A DNA stretch of 64,000 bases from Dipteris shenzhenensis (Eukaryota; Polypodiophyta; Polypodiopsida; Gleicheniales), in assembly GCA_047967505.1 (NCBI GenBank), contig CM106541.1. One strand, written 5' to 3'. A program made the translations under genes and the position numbers. Below, piece by piece: positions 20,870 to 32,885 of this stretch. How positions within the stretch are numbered: the first letter of the stretch is position 1; every line of letters begins with the position of its first letter. The notes below the pieces were generated by a model, which saw only the letters and a program-made list of their open reading frames with translations, did no database searches and had not been told where the DNA came from.

Positions 20870-23390
20870 GATGGGGTGGCACAGAACATTACTGGGAATC
20901 TCTCTATGCTTTATCCGTCCTCAAATAACCACTCAAGTCCTATTTGAGACTAGCTTTCATAGCAGAGCGGCTTGTCGACATTAGACCTATCCAACTAATG
21001 GAAATTTCACCATCACGTATAACCTCAAGTTTCTGCGGTAAGTTGGGAACAGTAAGCTGGGGGCAGCAACCACCGTGATCCTTACAACAGGTGCCTCCAA
21101 TGGACTCCAACAATTGCATCAATAACAGCAACATTGAAGCCTCTTCTCAACATAGCACTCCCTGGTTCACGGTGTTGAAGAAGATATGGGGGGCATCAAC
21201 GGCTTCAACTTTCAAGACAATGTACTACTGTTTGCAAAAATGAATTTTACGGAGAGAGCATCGGGTGAGATATTCTGCCTCGCCATGGGGCCTGGAGTAA
21301 GATATGATGCAACTTTCTTGTACGAAGAAACAATAAATTATCTCTGTCAGTTGACCTTTCTGGCTTTACACCAATCCAAACGCGGTTAGAGCATCATAGA
21401 ACTGAGTTTCGTTAACTTCAATTTCAGTCGGGTCATGGGAGGGCTAGCTTTTACACTTGAACTAGTGTTGGAGGGTTGCCTTCGCAAACAAATTGCTCAA
21501 AAGAGCCTACTACCCAACGATTTTGGAGCAGATGCACCAGGGAAAGATTGCCACTTTCTGCTAAGAAAACCACACGAGTCGGTGTGTAAAATCGGCATCC
21601 ATAGGATACCTTGGAGGCTGTTCTTTTAGAGACTGTGTTGCGAATAGAGTTCTTTGAAGGTTAAAGCAGACAATGTAAGGCTGAGTAATCACCTAGCACA
21701 AGCTTGACCTCTCGCATCACAAGGGAAAACCTAGGTGCGGGCAAGGTAAGGTTGATTATCTCGGATCCTTACAAAGTTGCCGTTCGAAGGTTTTAGGACA
21801 ATAGCTACGAAAGCTCATAGCATTGCCAACTGTTTTGCGAACAAGGGCGATGGAGTCCAAAAACGCATAGGGTTGTGAATGTCTCAATCCATGCAATTAA
21901 CAGGCTCACATGAAATCGAATAGTCCATCCTAGGTGTAGAAACTTTTTAATCTTGACAGGAAATCTGTCGCAGGAAAAAAAAAAGGCTTAGGATCAGTTT
22001 TGCGAGGAGTGACTAGACTCGTTCCAATGTCTTTCTCTCTCCATTTCTCTCTCGTTGTCGTTTACGGTTGCACGAGGTTTGAAACAATAGACATTTAAAA
22101 GGAGAGTGGATGGAATATGCAATCAATCAGGCCTTTTCGTGCATGCAGAGTTGAAGGCCTTATTACCCACCTTACCTACCTCCTCCAGGTCAAGAACACG
22201 AAGCTCCTCTACCACCTGCTATTCAACCTCAGCGGAAAGATCCCAACGCTTCCTCCACCCTCGGAGATAAAACACCCTGAGTGGTCAAGACTCCTGATTA
22301 CTTTGATTAACCTTTTTTATCTTAAAATCTTTTGATTTTCTGTCAATTTATAAGGAGTGTTGTAGCCTTTAGATCAAAATTAAATCAAGGGCTTGTAATT
22401 AGAACACATGGCTCAAGGAGAGCCCAAGAAACCCAAAATTCTCCCTAGACTACCTCTCATATATAATAAATTTTTGCTTAATGAGAAAGTCATACATTTT
22501 TAAGGATGTTAGAATAAAATTATGATGAGTAGGGAACTCGTGCAATGTTGCATTATATCAATTGGATGATTTTTTGATCTATATTATAAGCACATAACTA
22601 TCTATGTATGTGCATGTGTGTGCATATGTATGCATGTATATGTGCACACCCATGTGTGCATATGCACCTATGTGTGTGTGTGTGTGTGTGTGTTTAAATT
22701 TAATAGTCCCATCAATAAATGAGCAATACAATTAATTCCATCATTGGATAAAAAGATATATGTGAGACAAAGTCAAAACTATTGAGACATCTAAGTTGAG
22801 AATTGCAACAAATTGAGAGTTTGCAAAAATTCCAACAAAATTGTGAATTTATTATAATATTAAGTTTGAAAAAAGAACATGAGATTGGAACAAGGTGTCG
22901 AATCCATCAGGTAGTCTAGGTTTCGAAGTTAGGGTCCACTTACCTACCACCATCCAAATAAACCATATGTTAGAACAATATAGCTTAATTTGGGTAGACA
23001 AGTAATGCATATTTGCCCTAGCTTGTTATTGCTTTACATAGAAACAAGAACATCCCTCGAGATTCTAGTATATAAGCAAGGTTGCAAATCGCAAGAGCAT
23101 ACAAAGCACAGATGAGATGAAAAAAATGTAGATTAGTCGTCTAGGGAAGGTGAAAGAAAGTGGGTCATAACGAAAATGAGACTAACGCGAGTAACTATGT
23201 AAGGCTCATAAAAGCCAATGCAAGACACTATGTGTGATCTAGACACTATAGTGAAACTTATGGATTGGTCTACTCTACTTCTTCTCGCTTCTTTGAATAC
23301 TCTCTAGCGAAGCATGTCAACTTTCTTGGGGGCGAATAGGGTCGAATTGGAAACCAACCACGTAAGGCGTATGGCAGGTTGTTAGTCCAA
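20870..23390. other. No identifiable gene
   Basis: Short open frames occur (for example 21186-21389, 21435-21629 and 22117-22335) but show no convincing domain. A (TG)n tract lies at about 22670-22692. Some pieces may be the decayed remainder of the LRR gene. Confidence 0.4.
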
Positions 23391-23399
23391 ACTTACACT

Positions 23400-23866
23400 T
23401 TAGGTTCTCCATCTTCTGCAATAGGGGAGAGGACAACCTGTTGCCGGCCAGTGGGGCAGGATTTTCCTTGTTTGCATGTCAGCCAACGAGCGATGCAGCT
23501 AGTATAGAAGCCATGATTACAAATGGGAAGCACTCGTATGGGCCTGGCCTTGTTCGAAACCATCCAAAAAAACACCGCAATCTGTTCCCAGAAACAAGCC
23601 CAACTGTCATTGTGGATCGCATGTGTATGGGGTTGTTGGAAGCGTAGCTTCGATGGCCACTATATCAACGACTGTATCACGTGTAAGAAAGGGAGTAGAG
23701 GCAGAGATAACAAGAACATCAGAGGTAGAGGATCTAGAAGCCGAGAAGGTGAAAGAAAGTGCGAGCAAATGCTCAAGAAGATCCAAAGCACAGTTACAAC
23801 CCCAAACACAAGGAGCGTGGTGAAGTAAGCGCCCAAACCTGGATTCATTTTTCTATGGGAGTTCAC
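23400..23866 (-). pseudogene. ATL-type RING-H2 E3 ligase pseudogene
   Basis: Reading from 23866 downwards: an N-terminal hydrophobic helix (FTTLLVFGVVTVLWIFLSIC), a GLD-region-like trace (IVAIEATLPTTPY), then a broken RING-H2. One frame gives DCGVFLDGFEQGQA, and after a frameshift near 23545 comes RVLPICNHGFYTSCIARWL followed by SCPTGR. Order and spacing match ATL proteins (membrane anchor, GLD, RING-H2 C..C/C.H..H..C/CP.CR). Two zinc ligands are changed (Cys to Phe in GVFLD, Cys to Gly in CPTGR), so it is non-functional. Confidence 0.72.
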
Positions 23867-24344
23867 AACACGAGCCTGTGGCTCTTATAAGACCTATTGC
23901 TTGTAGAATTGGCAAAAAACCTCTTCATCCAAATGCTAAAATGCACAGCCAAATGCTGAAAAGCCAAGTCTCAACAGAGCTTATTCTCTCAAGTAATATT
24001 GAGCCACTTTTGTCAAGTTGTAGCCCTTCGATTAAATTTAAAAAGCTAATCTAAAGCTAATCTAAGAAAATGAAAAACTAAGCGGAGCTATACATATGCA
24101 ATCCATAAAGCAAGGGCATTGTTACGATCTGCATTAGAGTCGGAGGAAAGATCGAGATTTTAGATCGTGTGATTGGTAGCTACTTTCCTAGTTCTAGCTA
24201 GCCTTTTTGAAGCCTTTCTTCCTCCAAAAGCATGCGTGCATGTGTGTGTGTGTGTGTGTTGGGGGGGGTCGAATCCCTTGGCTTGTGTACCTTATCTTAC
24301 TGATGGGTTAACAAAAGGCACATCCACATGCATAAACACAAGCA

Positions 24345-24345
24345 T

Positions 24346-24395
<50 letters not shown>
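24345..24395 (+). repeat. (GA)n microsatellite
   Basis: About 25 consecutive GA units; a (TG)n tract lies just upstream near 24240. Confidence 0.95.
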
Positions 24396-24397
<2 letters not shown>

Positions 24398-24663
24398 GCA
24401 GGTCAAGTAAAGAGACTATCTATGTCATATTTCATTACTCGTGTTTTGTTTGTTGTCTACTACTAAGTGTGTTCTGTATCTAAATTTGTGTAATTTTTTC
24501 CTAATACTTGTATTTTGATATTTCGTGTTTGTTCATGTTTTCTACCAAATATTGATATTTTGTATATAGGGGATTTTATTTCATGAGTTGGAGTGAATGT
24601 TATGGTAAGAAGTTTGAAGTTTTGTATCATATCCTGATGTTATTGATGTGTTCTTAATATAAA

Positions 24664-25310
24664 CTATTTAAAACTAGATTGGATGTTGGGAGTAGGAGAA
24701 AAGTGGGCATTTCTTTTTAACTCAATGTCGAGCTCCTTCTTTAAAGAGGGGTGGATCCTCTTGAGCAAGTGAAATTTCCCTCGTAGCTTAGGTGGAGTGT
24801 TAACAAATTGAGATAATGCTCTTGTATTATTATTCATACCATCTACAATAACGCACATGTACTCATTTGGATGAGAAATAGCTTGCTCCTTCCAAAATGC
24901 ATATTTTACTCTAGAATGCCAAACAAGTCTATATGATGAAATTTTCTCTTTTTTATGTATGCTTCTCTTTGTTGTGGAGATGTTGCACTCTCAAGTGTTC
25001 ACTTTAGATCATCACAGTCACTGCACTTTGACATTTTGTGCCTCTTTGGAACTTTAATATGTCCAAAGTTCTTCTTCCAAAGAGTATAAAAATTGTGAAA
25101 ATATGTCAGAGCATGCCCTCTTTGCCTGTATGTTTCTCCAATAGACTTAAATACCTCTTTTTTTGTCAAACCTATCGGAAGATGCATGTCAGATAGATGG
25201 GGTTGAGGTACATCATTTTCATGAATGTAATCTTTCAAAATTGTTATTGGCGAGACCATTGAGGCTCTTGTTTTGGGCCTTCCTATGTTTCCATGAAGTT
25301 AAATTTTACT
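24664..25310 (-). pseudogene. DUF7869-like transposase-type gene, fragment
   Basis: From 25310 downwards: LHGNIGRPKTRASMVSPITI, DYIHENDVPQPHL, LPIGLTKKEVFKSIGETY, FGHIKVPKRHKMSKCSDCDD, then CVIVDGMNNNTRALSQF and NTPPKLRGK. The same segments occur in order in the longer plus-strand copy at 55510-57599 (VHGNV, NALPQPHL, MSKCKTCDEL, CITIDGMDQNTITLPTF). The fragment ends soon after the first conserved Asp block, so the catalytic C-terminal half is absent. The family assignment is from memory of the DUF7869 pattern. Confidence 0.55.
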
Positions 25311-25545
25311 CCAAACTTTGCTTTATTAGCCAAATCTCAGTATGTGCCATGTGATAATCCTATAGTTATGTGATATGCATTATTACAAATACTTTTTCCA
25401 TTTTTAAGAGGCTTTATATGTTGTCTAGAACTTTGCTTTTTCTTGCCATTTACCAAAAATAAAGATAGCCTTGTGAGTAGGTATTCATTTCTTTTGCTTC
25501 CTCTCCTTTGCCACACTTGTTCTCTACACCCATTGATGTATGTAA

Positions 25546-25711
25546 TGTTGAGGATGGTGTAAATTGCACCATACCTCTAGGGCATTAGGGGCAAACCCTA
25601 GCCCTAACCCTAAGGGGTTCACATGTATATCTTCATGTTCATTGTCAATACACAGTGTGTAGCTATATTGTGTGCACTCCTCTCTCTCTCCCTCTCTCAC
25701 TTCTGCTATAA
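25546..25711 (+). repeat. 5' LTR of the short host element
   Basis: Starts TGTTGAGG, includes CCCTAGCCCTAACCCTAA and a (TC)n tract, and ends just before TGGTATCAAAGCC. The exact 3' border is uncertain because there is no CA end. Confidence 0.6.
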
Positions 25712-25724
25712 TGGTATCAAAGCC
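25712..25724 (+). other. Primer binding site (tRNA-Met type) of the host element
   Basis: TGGTATCAAAGCC differs by one base from the standard TGGTATCAGAGCC. Confidence 0.75.
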
Positions 25725-25883
25725 TAGAGCCATGTCAGCACATCCCTATCAACTGCCATGTCACTGCCATGTAAGCAGTGCCCAGTCATCTACCTAGGGA
25801 CCATGTCCACTTAGCATGCCATGTGGCAAGGCCACATCAGCATATGCTTGCTAGGCACACCTATCTCTCCAAAGGAACACTAT

Positions 25884-25888
25884 GTAAC
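25884..25888. repeat. Target site duplication GTAAC (left)
   Basis: GTAAC directly precedes the 5' LTR and recurs at 41981-41985 directly after the 3' LTR, proving a single insertion event of 25889-41980. Confidence 0.92.
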
Positions 25889-27335
25889 TGTTGTCTCTGT
25901 GCCAACATGGACTTAGGTAGAACAGAATGTGTGTAGAGTAGCGGCAAAGCTCCGCTTGTACTTGCATAAGGCTAGAAATAATCCCTCTTAGAAATCCAAC
26001 TTGCATATTCTACATGCAAGAAGTTCTACATACGACTCCTACATGCGAGTTGTACATGCAAGTTCTACATGCGAGTTGTACATACGACTTCTACATGCAA
26101 CTTCTATATGCGAGTTCTACATGTAGAAAGAGAATATGCTACAACTTCTATATACGACTTCTACATGCAACTTCTATATGCGAGTTCTACATGTAGAAAG
26201 AGAATGTGTTACAACTTCTATATGTAAGTTCTACATGTAGAAAGAGAATGTGTTACAACTTCTATATGCGAGTTCTACATGTAGAAAGAGAATGTGTTAC
26301 AACTTCTATATGTGAGTTCTACATGTAGAAAGAGAATGTGTTACAACTTCTATATGCAAGTTCTACATGTAGAGAGAGAATGTGTTACAACTTCTATATG
26401 CGAGTTCTACATGTAGAGAGAGAATGTGTTACAATTCCTACATGCAGAGAGAGAAGCTCTCCAACTTGTATAAATACCCCATAATGGAATGAAACCCACA
26501 CTCTTTGGGCCATTGTGTTGAGTTCTACTTTGGTATTCCAAGCAATTGTCTCAAGTGTCCATGCTTCCTTGCACTCCATGTCCAAAAGCATGTCCTAACC
26601 TTGCAAATCCTCCTCCCCTCTCCCCCAACCTTGCAACCCATCTTCTCCCTCTCCTTCTGCCTCCTCCTCCTCCCTTCTCCTCCTCCCTCTTCCTCCTCCT
26701 TCTCCCTCCTCCTCCTTCTCCTCCTCCCTCCTCTCTCTTCTTTCCCCCATGCTCTTACACCTTATTCCTCTCCCACTCCTATGCTCCCCCTAAACCCTTT
26801 TTTCCTCAACCCTTAAACTCCATGATCTACGAGGGAGACGAGTTCTCCACCATGTACTCTACTCTAAACCTTGAAACCTCTCTAAACTTTGGAACTCCTT
26901 CTAACCCTGGAACCTCCTTCTAAACCCTGGAATCTCCTTCTAAACCTTGGAACTTCTTCTAATCCTGAAACCTCCTTCTAAACCTTGGAACTCCTTCTAA
27001 ACTTGGAACCTCCTTCTAAACCTTGTAACCTCCTTCTAAACCCTGGAACCTCCTTCTAACCCTTAAACTCCTCCTAAACCCTGCAACCCCCAATGAAGGC
27101 GAAATCCTTCATTACCTCAACCATGATAATACACGTTCCTTTTACACATGCATGCACTTTGTTTGCTTATCATATGTAAGCCTACATCTCTCACCGGAAC
27201 ACGACTCGAGGTCCTAAGCTACACATATACTACAACCGACAACCCCGATATATCTGTAGGTGACAAAAAGCCTCGGAACCCTACATACTGAGAAAACCCT
27301 GCTCTTCCTACGAAAGCAGTAGGAAAGAGAGAACA
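25889..27335 (+). repeat. 5' LTR
   Basis: Contains a 44-bp tandem array (AACTTCTATATGCGAGTTCT… about 26112-26430), a TATA motif, a C/T-rich stretch (26600-26760), a ~21-bp array of CCTCCTTCTAAACCCTGGAA units (about 26880-27070) and the terminal CCTGCTCTTCCTACGAAAGC. The frames inside are repeat-derived. Confidence 0.92.
26469..26476 (+). promoter_or_regulatory. TATA box of the LTR promoter
   Basis: TATAAATA lies in the sequence conserved between the LTRs (CTCCAACTTG before, CCCCATAATGG after). The 3' LTR has TATAGATA at the same place. Confidence 0.55.
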
Positions 27336-27337
27336 TT

Positions 27338-27355
27338 TGGCACCGTTGCCGGGGA
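27338..27355 (+). other. Primer binding site, tRNA-Asp type
   Basis: TGGCACCGTTGCCGGGGA follows the LTR after two T residues. It is one base from TGGCGCCGTTGCCGGGGA, complementary to the 3' end of plant tRNA-Asp, as used by Athila-type elements. Confidence 0.85.
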
Positions 27356-28014
27356 GACTAGTGTCTCAAGTAATGAGTAAAACATATGCGGGTATGTGTA
27401 AAAAAAACAAACTACTTTGAACTTTCACGAACATAACACTCAAGGGCAAGGAGAGTAAATTTTTTTTCTATTTCTAGCCAAACATATCTACCCCAAGCAT
27501 CAACCTTGGGTTACTACTTTAAGAAAATTTCTTTAATTCTTAAATAGAAGCCACTTGATAAACAATCATGCTAGGTAGTGGACACGAATGCGTAGAGCTT
27601 GCAATTTCGATCATTTCACCTTTTTGCAAAAGAGAAACCGAGCTATCCATAACAAGTTACGGCTCGGGAAGAGTTTAGGGTTAAACCCTAAACCTAAACT
27701 CATTTCCTATAAAAACCCACTTCACCCCCTCATTCTTCATCTTTCACATTTTGCCTCCATCCTCTTCTTCATTTCGAGCCCTATGCAAGACACTCCTCCC
27801 TCTCCATCGACCACCACCTTACTCCCATCCTCACATTGTAAGTGATTTCGAGCCCATCCATCTCGTAGCGCTAACCTAGCCATCCACCCACCATCCATTG
27901 TTTCTCAACAATCCCATTACATCGAGAAAGACTTGGAGAGCGTTCAAGTGACCACCTCTTCCTCCCTTTGGATTTCCGTCCGTCAAGTTTTTTTTCTTCT
28001 CTCTTTTTTTTCCC

Positions 28015-28490
28015 CCCTCCCATTTCCACCACCCCCTCCCCCCTCCATCTCAACCACCCCTCCCCCCCTCCCCCCTTCCCCCCTCCATCTCCACCACCCC
28101 CTTCCCCCCTCCCCCCTTCCCCCCATCTCCACCACCCCCTCCCCCTTCCCCTCTTTCCCCCCTCCATCTCCACCACCCCCTCCCCCCTCCCCCTTTCCCC
28201 CCTTCGTCTCCCCCTCCACCCCTCCCCCCTCCCCCCTCCATCTCCCCCTCCCCCTTTCCATCTCCACCACCCCCTCGTCCCTCCCCCCTCCATCTCCACC
28301 ACCCCCTCCCCCCCTCCATTTCCACCACCCCCCCTCCCCCCTCCATCTCCACCACCCCCTTCCCTCTTCCCCTTTCCCCCCTCCATCTCCCCCTCCCCCC
28401 TCCCCCCTTCATCTCCCCCTCCCTCCTCCCCTCCCCCCTTCTGTGCAACCCCCCCGCACCGCCGTTGTGCAAAGCCCCCCCCCCCCCCCC
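28015..28490 (+). repeat. C-rich minisatellite in the element leader
   Basis: About 480 bases of CCCCCTCCATCTCCACCACC-like units with a ~27-bp theme, ending in a C homopolymer. The minus strand is packed with G-runs. Frames of up to 190 codons of Pro/Ser or Gly/Glu here are low-complexity shadows. Between 27356 and 28015 only a short frame at 27588-27845 is open, with no recognised domain. Confidence 0.9.
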
Positions 28491-28504
28491 CACAGTAAAA
28501 AAAA

Positions 28505-28780
28505 AAAACCCTAACCTAACCCAACACTAACCCTAGGTTAGGTTAGTTAGGTTATGTTCACCTAGGTTAGGTTAGCTTAACCTCGATTAGTTTTAACCTA
28601 GATTCGATTATCATTAACTAGGTTAATTTAATAGTTAGCTAGTTACACTAACTGGACCATTAGGTTAGTCTAACTAACCTTTAGTCAGTAACTAACTGTA
28701 GTTAGTCAAATTAGTTAGGTTAAACTCCCAGTTACAGTAATTGGGAGGATCTACGTTAATTACCCTAACTACAGTCACTT
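28505..28780 (+). repeat. Degenerate CCTAA/TTAGG-type repeat
   Basis: Alternating AACCCTAACCTAACCC and GGTTAGGTTAGTTAGG words form a short inverted array. It resembles telomere-type repeats but lies inside the retroelement leader. A similar block occurs at 50926-51040. Confidence 0.6.
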
Positions 28781-29223
28781 GGTTCCAACCCCTCAGTTGG
28801 ACTTAAAGACACTTCACACCAAACCTTAAGACCAAGGACCCCCCCCAAAAAAAGAAACTTTTACCCCTTCTTTAACCCCTCGTATCTCATCCGTTTGGGA
28901 CCCAAACTGAACCCTATTTGAACCCATATTTCACACACGAAAACACCACGTTATGGGGTATTTTTTCAGCCCATTGCACACCATTTTGGCATCCATAGCA
29001 CTCACTCATTTGTGCCCCCGTGTGGGCCTCGTTTCGCACAAATTTGCTCATATCTTCACGTCGTGACCTCCGATTAACGATCCGTCTGACCAGCACATTT
29101 TCCTACACACGTAGGACAATCTTAGGCACATAATTAACACGACAGTCCCTACACAAACTAACACCACTCTAACCCTCCCAACACCCGCACTTGTGGTAGA
29201 GACACCCTTGGTAAATCTCACCC

Positions 29224-30782
29224 ATGCAGCTACGTTTCGGCCAACGCCTCCGACTCCAACGCTCACCACAACCACATACAACTTCGCTGCAACAACTGCC
29301 CTTGCCAATCCTCTATGCCGAATCCCCCCCTAAGATTCAACCACTGCCTTTAACTCCTCCCGGCCCCAACATAGTTGGTCGTCATCATGACAATGATGGG
29401 GATATCGACCTCGACGCAAAGGCTAACAATTTCTTTAATCGAAGAAATAATAACAATCAAGTCCGATGCCCCTTGGGAAAACTGGAACTTCCCAAATATA
29501 ATGGTCAGGGAGATCCAGCCCGATTCCTCCAACATTTTGATGCCGCATGCCGCGCAGGTGGAGATCAATCCCATGAAACCAAGGTGTCTTGGTTTCCCAT
29601 GTCCTTAACTGATGAAGCGTCTCAATGGTACCTACACCTTCTCATGGAAGAATGCGCCACATGGGACCTACTTCAAACGATGCTTTCAAACGAAAAGGCT
29701 ATAAGATGATCCCGCTCTCCAACTAAGCAAGATCGAACAAGGCCGGCGAGAAGATGTACACACGTACCTAGGTAAGATGAAGAGATTAATCGCCAAATGT
29801 GACCCACGCCCAGATGCAAAGTACCTCATGGCATGGTTCATAGAAGGACTAAGAAAGAAAATCCGAAAGGATATGAAAAACATAAGCAGCTATGAAACGT
29901 TCAGTGCTGCTCATGCAGCAGCCATTGACATTGAGGATGGCATGACCGACTCAGACACTAGCAGTATGACGGCGGATCTAGTACACATGATAAGTGCTCG
30001 AAAAAGGGAAATCAAAGGCCACTACGGAAACATCAAATGAAGATCACCTAGAGGCCATGACCCTGAAGCTGAAAGAAGACATGATGCAGGACATGGAACA
30101 AAAACTTCAATTATCTCAGTCGCAAACTTAGACATATCCATGGCGAGAAAATGTCTGGTGTCCACATTGCCTGGCCAATCATACAGCAAATGAGTGCCCG
30201 GTCCTAAGAGCCAGGATCATTGCACAAGCAAATCCACTGCCAAGGTTGTGGTGCCATATCTGTGTCATCGGTGGCCATGATGAGAACAGTTGCATCTTCA
30301 ACATGCGCAACAACCAGCCACGACCTCAACAATACTAGGCGGCACCCATGCCAATATACAGGCAACCGGCACTTGCACAAGTGCCCCTAGCTCCGAGGCT
30401 AAATCCTATTCCCGTTTGGACACAAGTCCCATAACTACTCAGGAATCTGAATCCACGACCATATCCAAGAGCACCAAATCCAGCTCCTCAGGCAATTTCC
30501 ATACATCAATTACAAGCCGAGGATGTAGACTCGCCATTTGAGTATGAAGCAGAGTACCTAGTGTACTATGTAGAGGGTCTAATACCAGTTTATTCAAATC
30601 AAGTACATCCCAACACATATCGCACACCAATCAAGTGCTACGGTTGTGGAGAAAATCACCGGATCGCAGAGTGCCCTCATCGCGGTAGCCCAGCTACTTT
30701 CCAACCGCTCTGCAGAGATTGTGGCATAGGACATGCCTGTATGGATTGTCCCATGAAAAATAAGATCCCAGAACAAACATAG
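29224..30782 (+). pseudogene. Gypsy Gag with four CCHC zinc knuckles
   Basis: The capsid region shows LELPKYNGQGDPARFLQHF, FPMSLTDEASQWYLHL and, after a frame change near 29705, LSKIEQGRREDVHTYLGKM and YLMAWFIEGLRKKIRKDM. Four knuckles follow in one frame: CPHCLANHTANEC (30159-30197), CHICVIGGHDENSC (30252-30293), CYGCGENHRIAEC (30636-30674) and CRDCGIGHACMDC (30711-30749). Three are CX2CX3HX4C and one is CX2CX4HX4C. A linker of about 110 codons with two stops separates the pairs. Gag would package the element RNA. The stops and frameshift make it inactive. Confidence 0.85.
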
Positions 30783-30950
30783 GTAAAGCCTGACGTCCTT
30801 ATCGGCATCATTGGCATGGACCATCAAAGTCTGGGTCTAGCAGGTGTAAAATCACAACCTGTAAATGTAATTACACGCCAACAGAAAGAGGCCACCAAGG
30901 ACCCTAACATTCAAATCCAACCAAAGTGACTTCTAAAAAAGAAAACACAA

Positions 30951-32885
30951 GTGCCTCCACCTCCGCCAAGCAATGAGCAGCCGAGCTCATCCACATCAAC
31001 TCCCGAGCCTCAAATAAAAGAAGCTGCATACCCAGATGCAGAGGTGGAGAAGGCTCGCTTTCAAGCACTTCAACAATGGGTACAAAAGGAACAAGCCCAA
31101 TTTGAGGCTGAGAAACAAGCTCAAGACCCAATCCATGACTTGGCCCCACAAAGTAATGATATTGTACTCGAGCCTTTGTTCCAACAACAGACTCCACAAC
31201 ATAATGTACCGCCATGTCAACTTGAAGGAGCCACACTCTCTAGCATCCTCAGTTGCCCTGTGTCAATTCCCATCAAAATCCTCCTACAAAATTGTCCCAA
31301 TCTCTGGGAGAGTTTCAAAGGATGGATTGATCTCACAAATACCGCTCCACCTATGAACAACATTGAAGATATCCCTGTGCGGATGGGTGAGAGAGATGAC
31401 ATACGCAACATTACTATGCCTTTGATCCACAAGGCATATAATGAAGTCCAAGCCATAGTGAATGGTGGAGCAGGTGTAAATGTCCTAGCGGAGGAGCTCT
31501 ACAAAGAATGGGGTCTCCCACCAATGCAAATGGCTAATTTCAACATACGCCTTGCCAATGATTCACAGGCTAAACCCTTGGGGATAGTGAATGGCATGTC
31601 CACAAAGATTGCAGGAGTTTGCTTTTCCCTTCAATTCACAATCTTGGATCTTCCCAAAAAATCCTATCAAATCTTACTGGGACATCCTTGGTTACGGGAA
31701 GCATCAGTCCTCCATGACTGGGGAACTGATAGACTGACAATCCAGAATCGTGACACTGCAGTCAGGGTGAATGTGGGGACAGGAGCTATTAAACCAATTG
31801 TGCATAGAGCGTTGGATGACACATCTTCAACAACAATCTCAAGCAAATCAGCTCCCTTGCAACAGCATGCCATAGCAAGTGACTCACAAAGCAATGTCAA
31901 TAACTGGATACAAACATTGGCAACCATCGACAACTACCATTCATTAGACCCCATCTTCTCACAGATAGATGCTAAGGTGCTACAGCTAGATCCTCCACTC
32001 CCACATGAAGAACCAATCGATCTAGAGATGCCATTTTTTATGGCTGATCTTGAGTGGGATAATGAACCTAAAGAAGGTACCCATACCAATGATGACTTAG
32101 ATTTTCCTTGGGACCTTGAAACAGAGGCTGAGAATGCTGAAATTAAAGGCCAAATCTTTGATAATGACTTAGCCATTATGCATGCCCTACTGGCAGTCGA
32201 GCTCCCAAAAGTTAAACCTCCAAAGTTGAATAACAGCAGAAGATCCCGCAAGAAAGCTGGAGGAAATCGCAGAAAAGCCAAGGCCGAGCACTTCAATGAA
32301 TTCGAACGAGTCCATTCAAGGATCGTCAAATCGTACCTTGCAAAGTCAGCTCCCTCAAAATCAGAACCGCCGCCTCTTGAATGGTCCCCTGAGGGACTAG
32401 AAGGAGTATGTGCAGCAAATGAACCCTTACTTGGAAACACCTTACCAGTGGAAAAGTTACCCCACAGTTCCCAACATAAGAAGTTTCGAAAATATAAGCC
32501 ACATGTACAGATGAAGCTCGATCAAGAGACTTTAGAAAAAGACAGTCAAGAAGAGCCTAACAAATTAGTAAATGCAACTATGCCACCCAGTACACATGAC
32601 ACATATCAAGCTAGTTCAACACCATCAGAGGTCGATCTTCGAGAAGTGCTGGAATACTTCAAGAATTATACAAGTGGCAGTGTGCCAATAGCAATGCCAA
32701 GACCACTAAGAGAATCTGAAGTTCAAGAAATCGATAGCATTGGAGAAGCTCCAATCTATGAGGGACTGGCAAAAACACGCACAATAAACCTCACCTTTGA
32801 AGGGGAGGAAGAAAAATTGGTTTTCATTGGGAAACAGCTTCATCAAGAAGATGAAACCAAACTCAAAGCACTCCTAATGGAATAG
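30951..32885 (+). pseudogene. Gypsy protease region with mutated active site, plus long linker
   Basis: A 644-codon frame. After a Pro/Ser-rich and Gln-rich start comes the aspartic protease fold: MPLIHKAYNEVQAIV, then NGGAGVNVL at about 31461 where DSGASVNVL is expected, and the C-terminal YQILLGHPWLREA. The catalytic Asp is Asn and the next Ser is Gly, so the protease is dead. Some 300 codons separate it from RT, including a basic patch (NSRRSRKKAGGNRRKAKAE) and the pre-RT segment KTRTINLTFEGEEEKLVFIG. The frame ends with a stop where CLAWSYKEMKGI continues. Confidence 0.88.

Noticed and set aside
27871-28514. Several frames of 95-193 codons rich in Pro/Ser or Gly/Glu
   Set aside because: All derive from the C-rich minisatellite in the gypsy leader.
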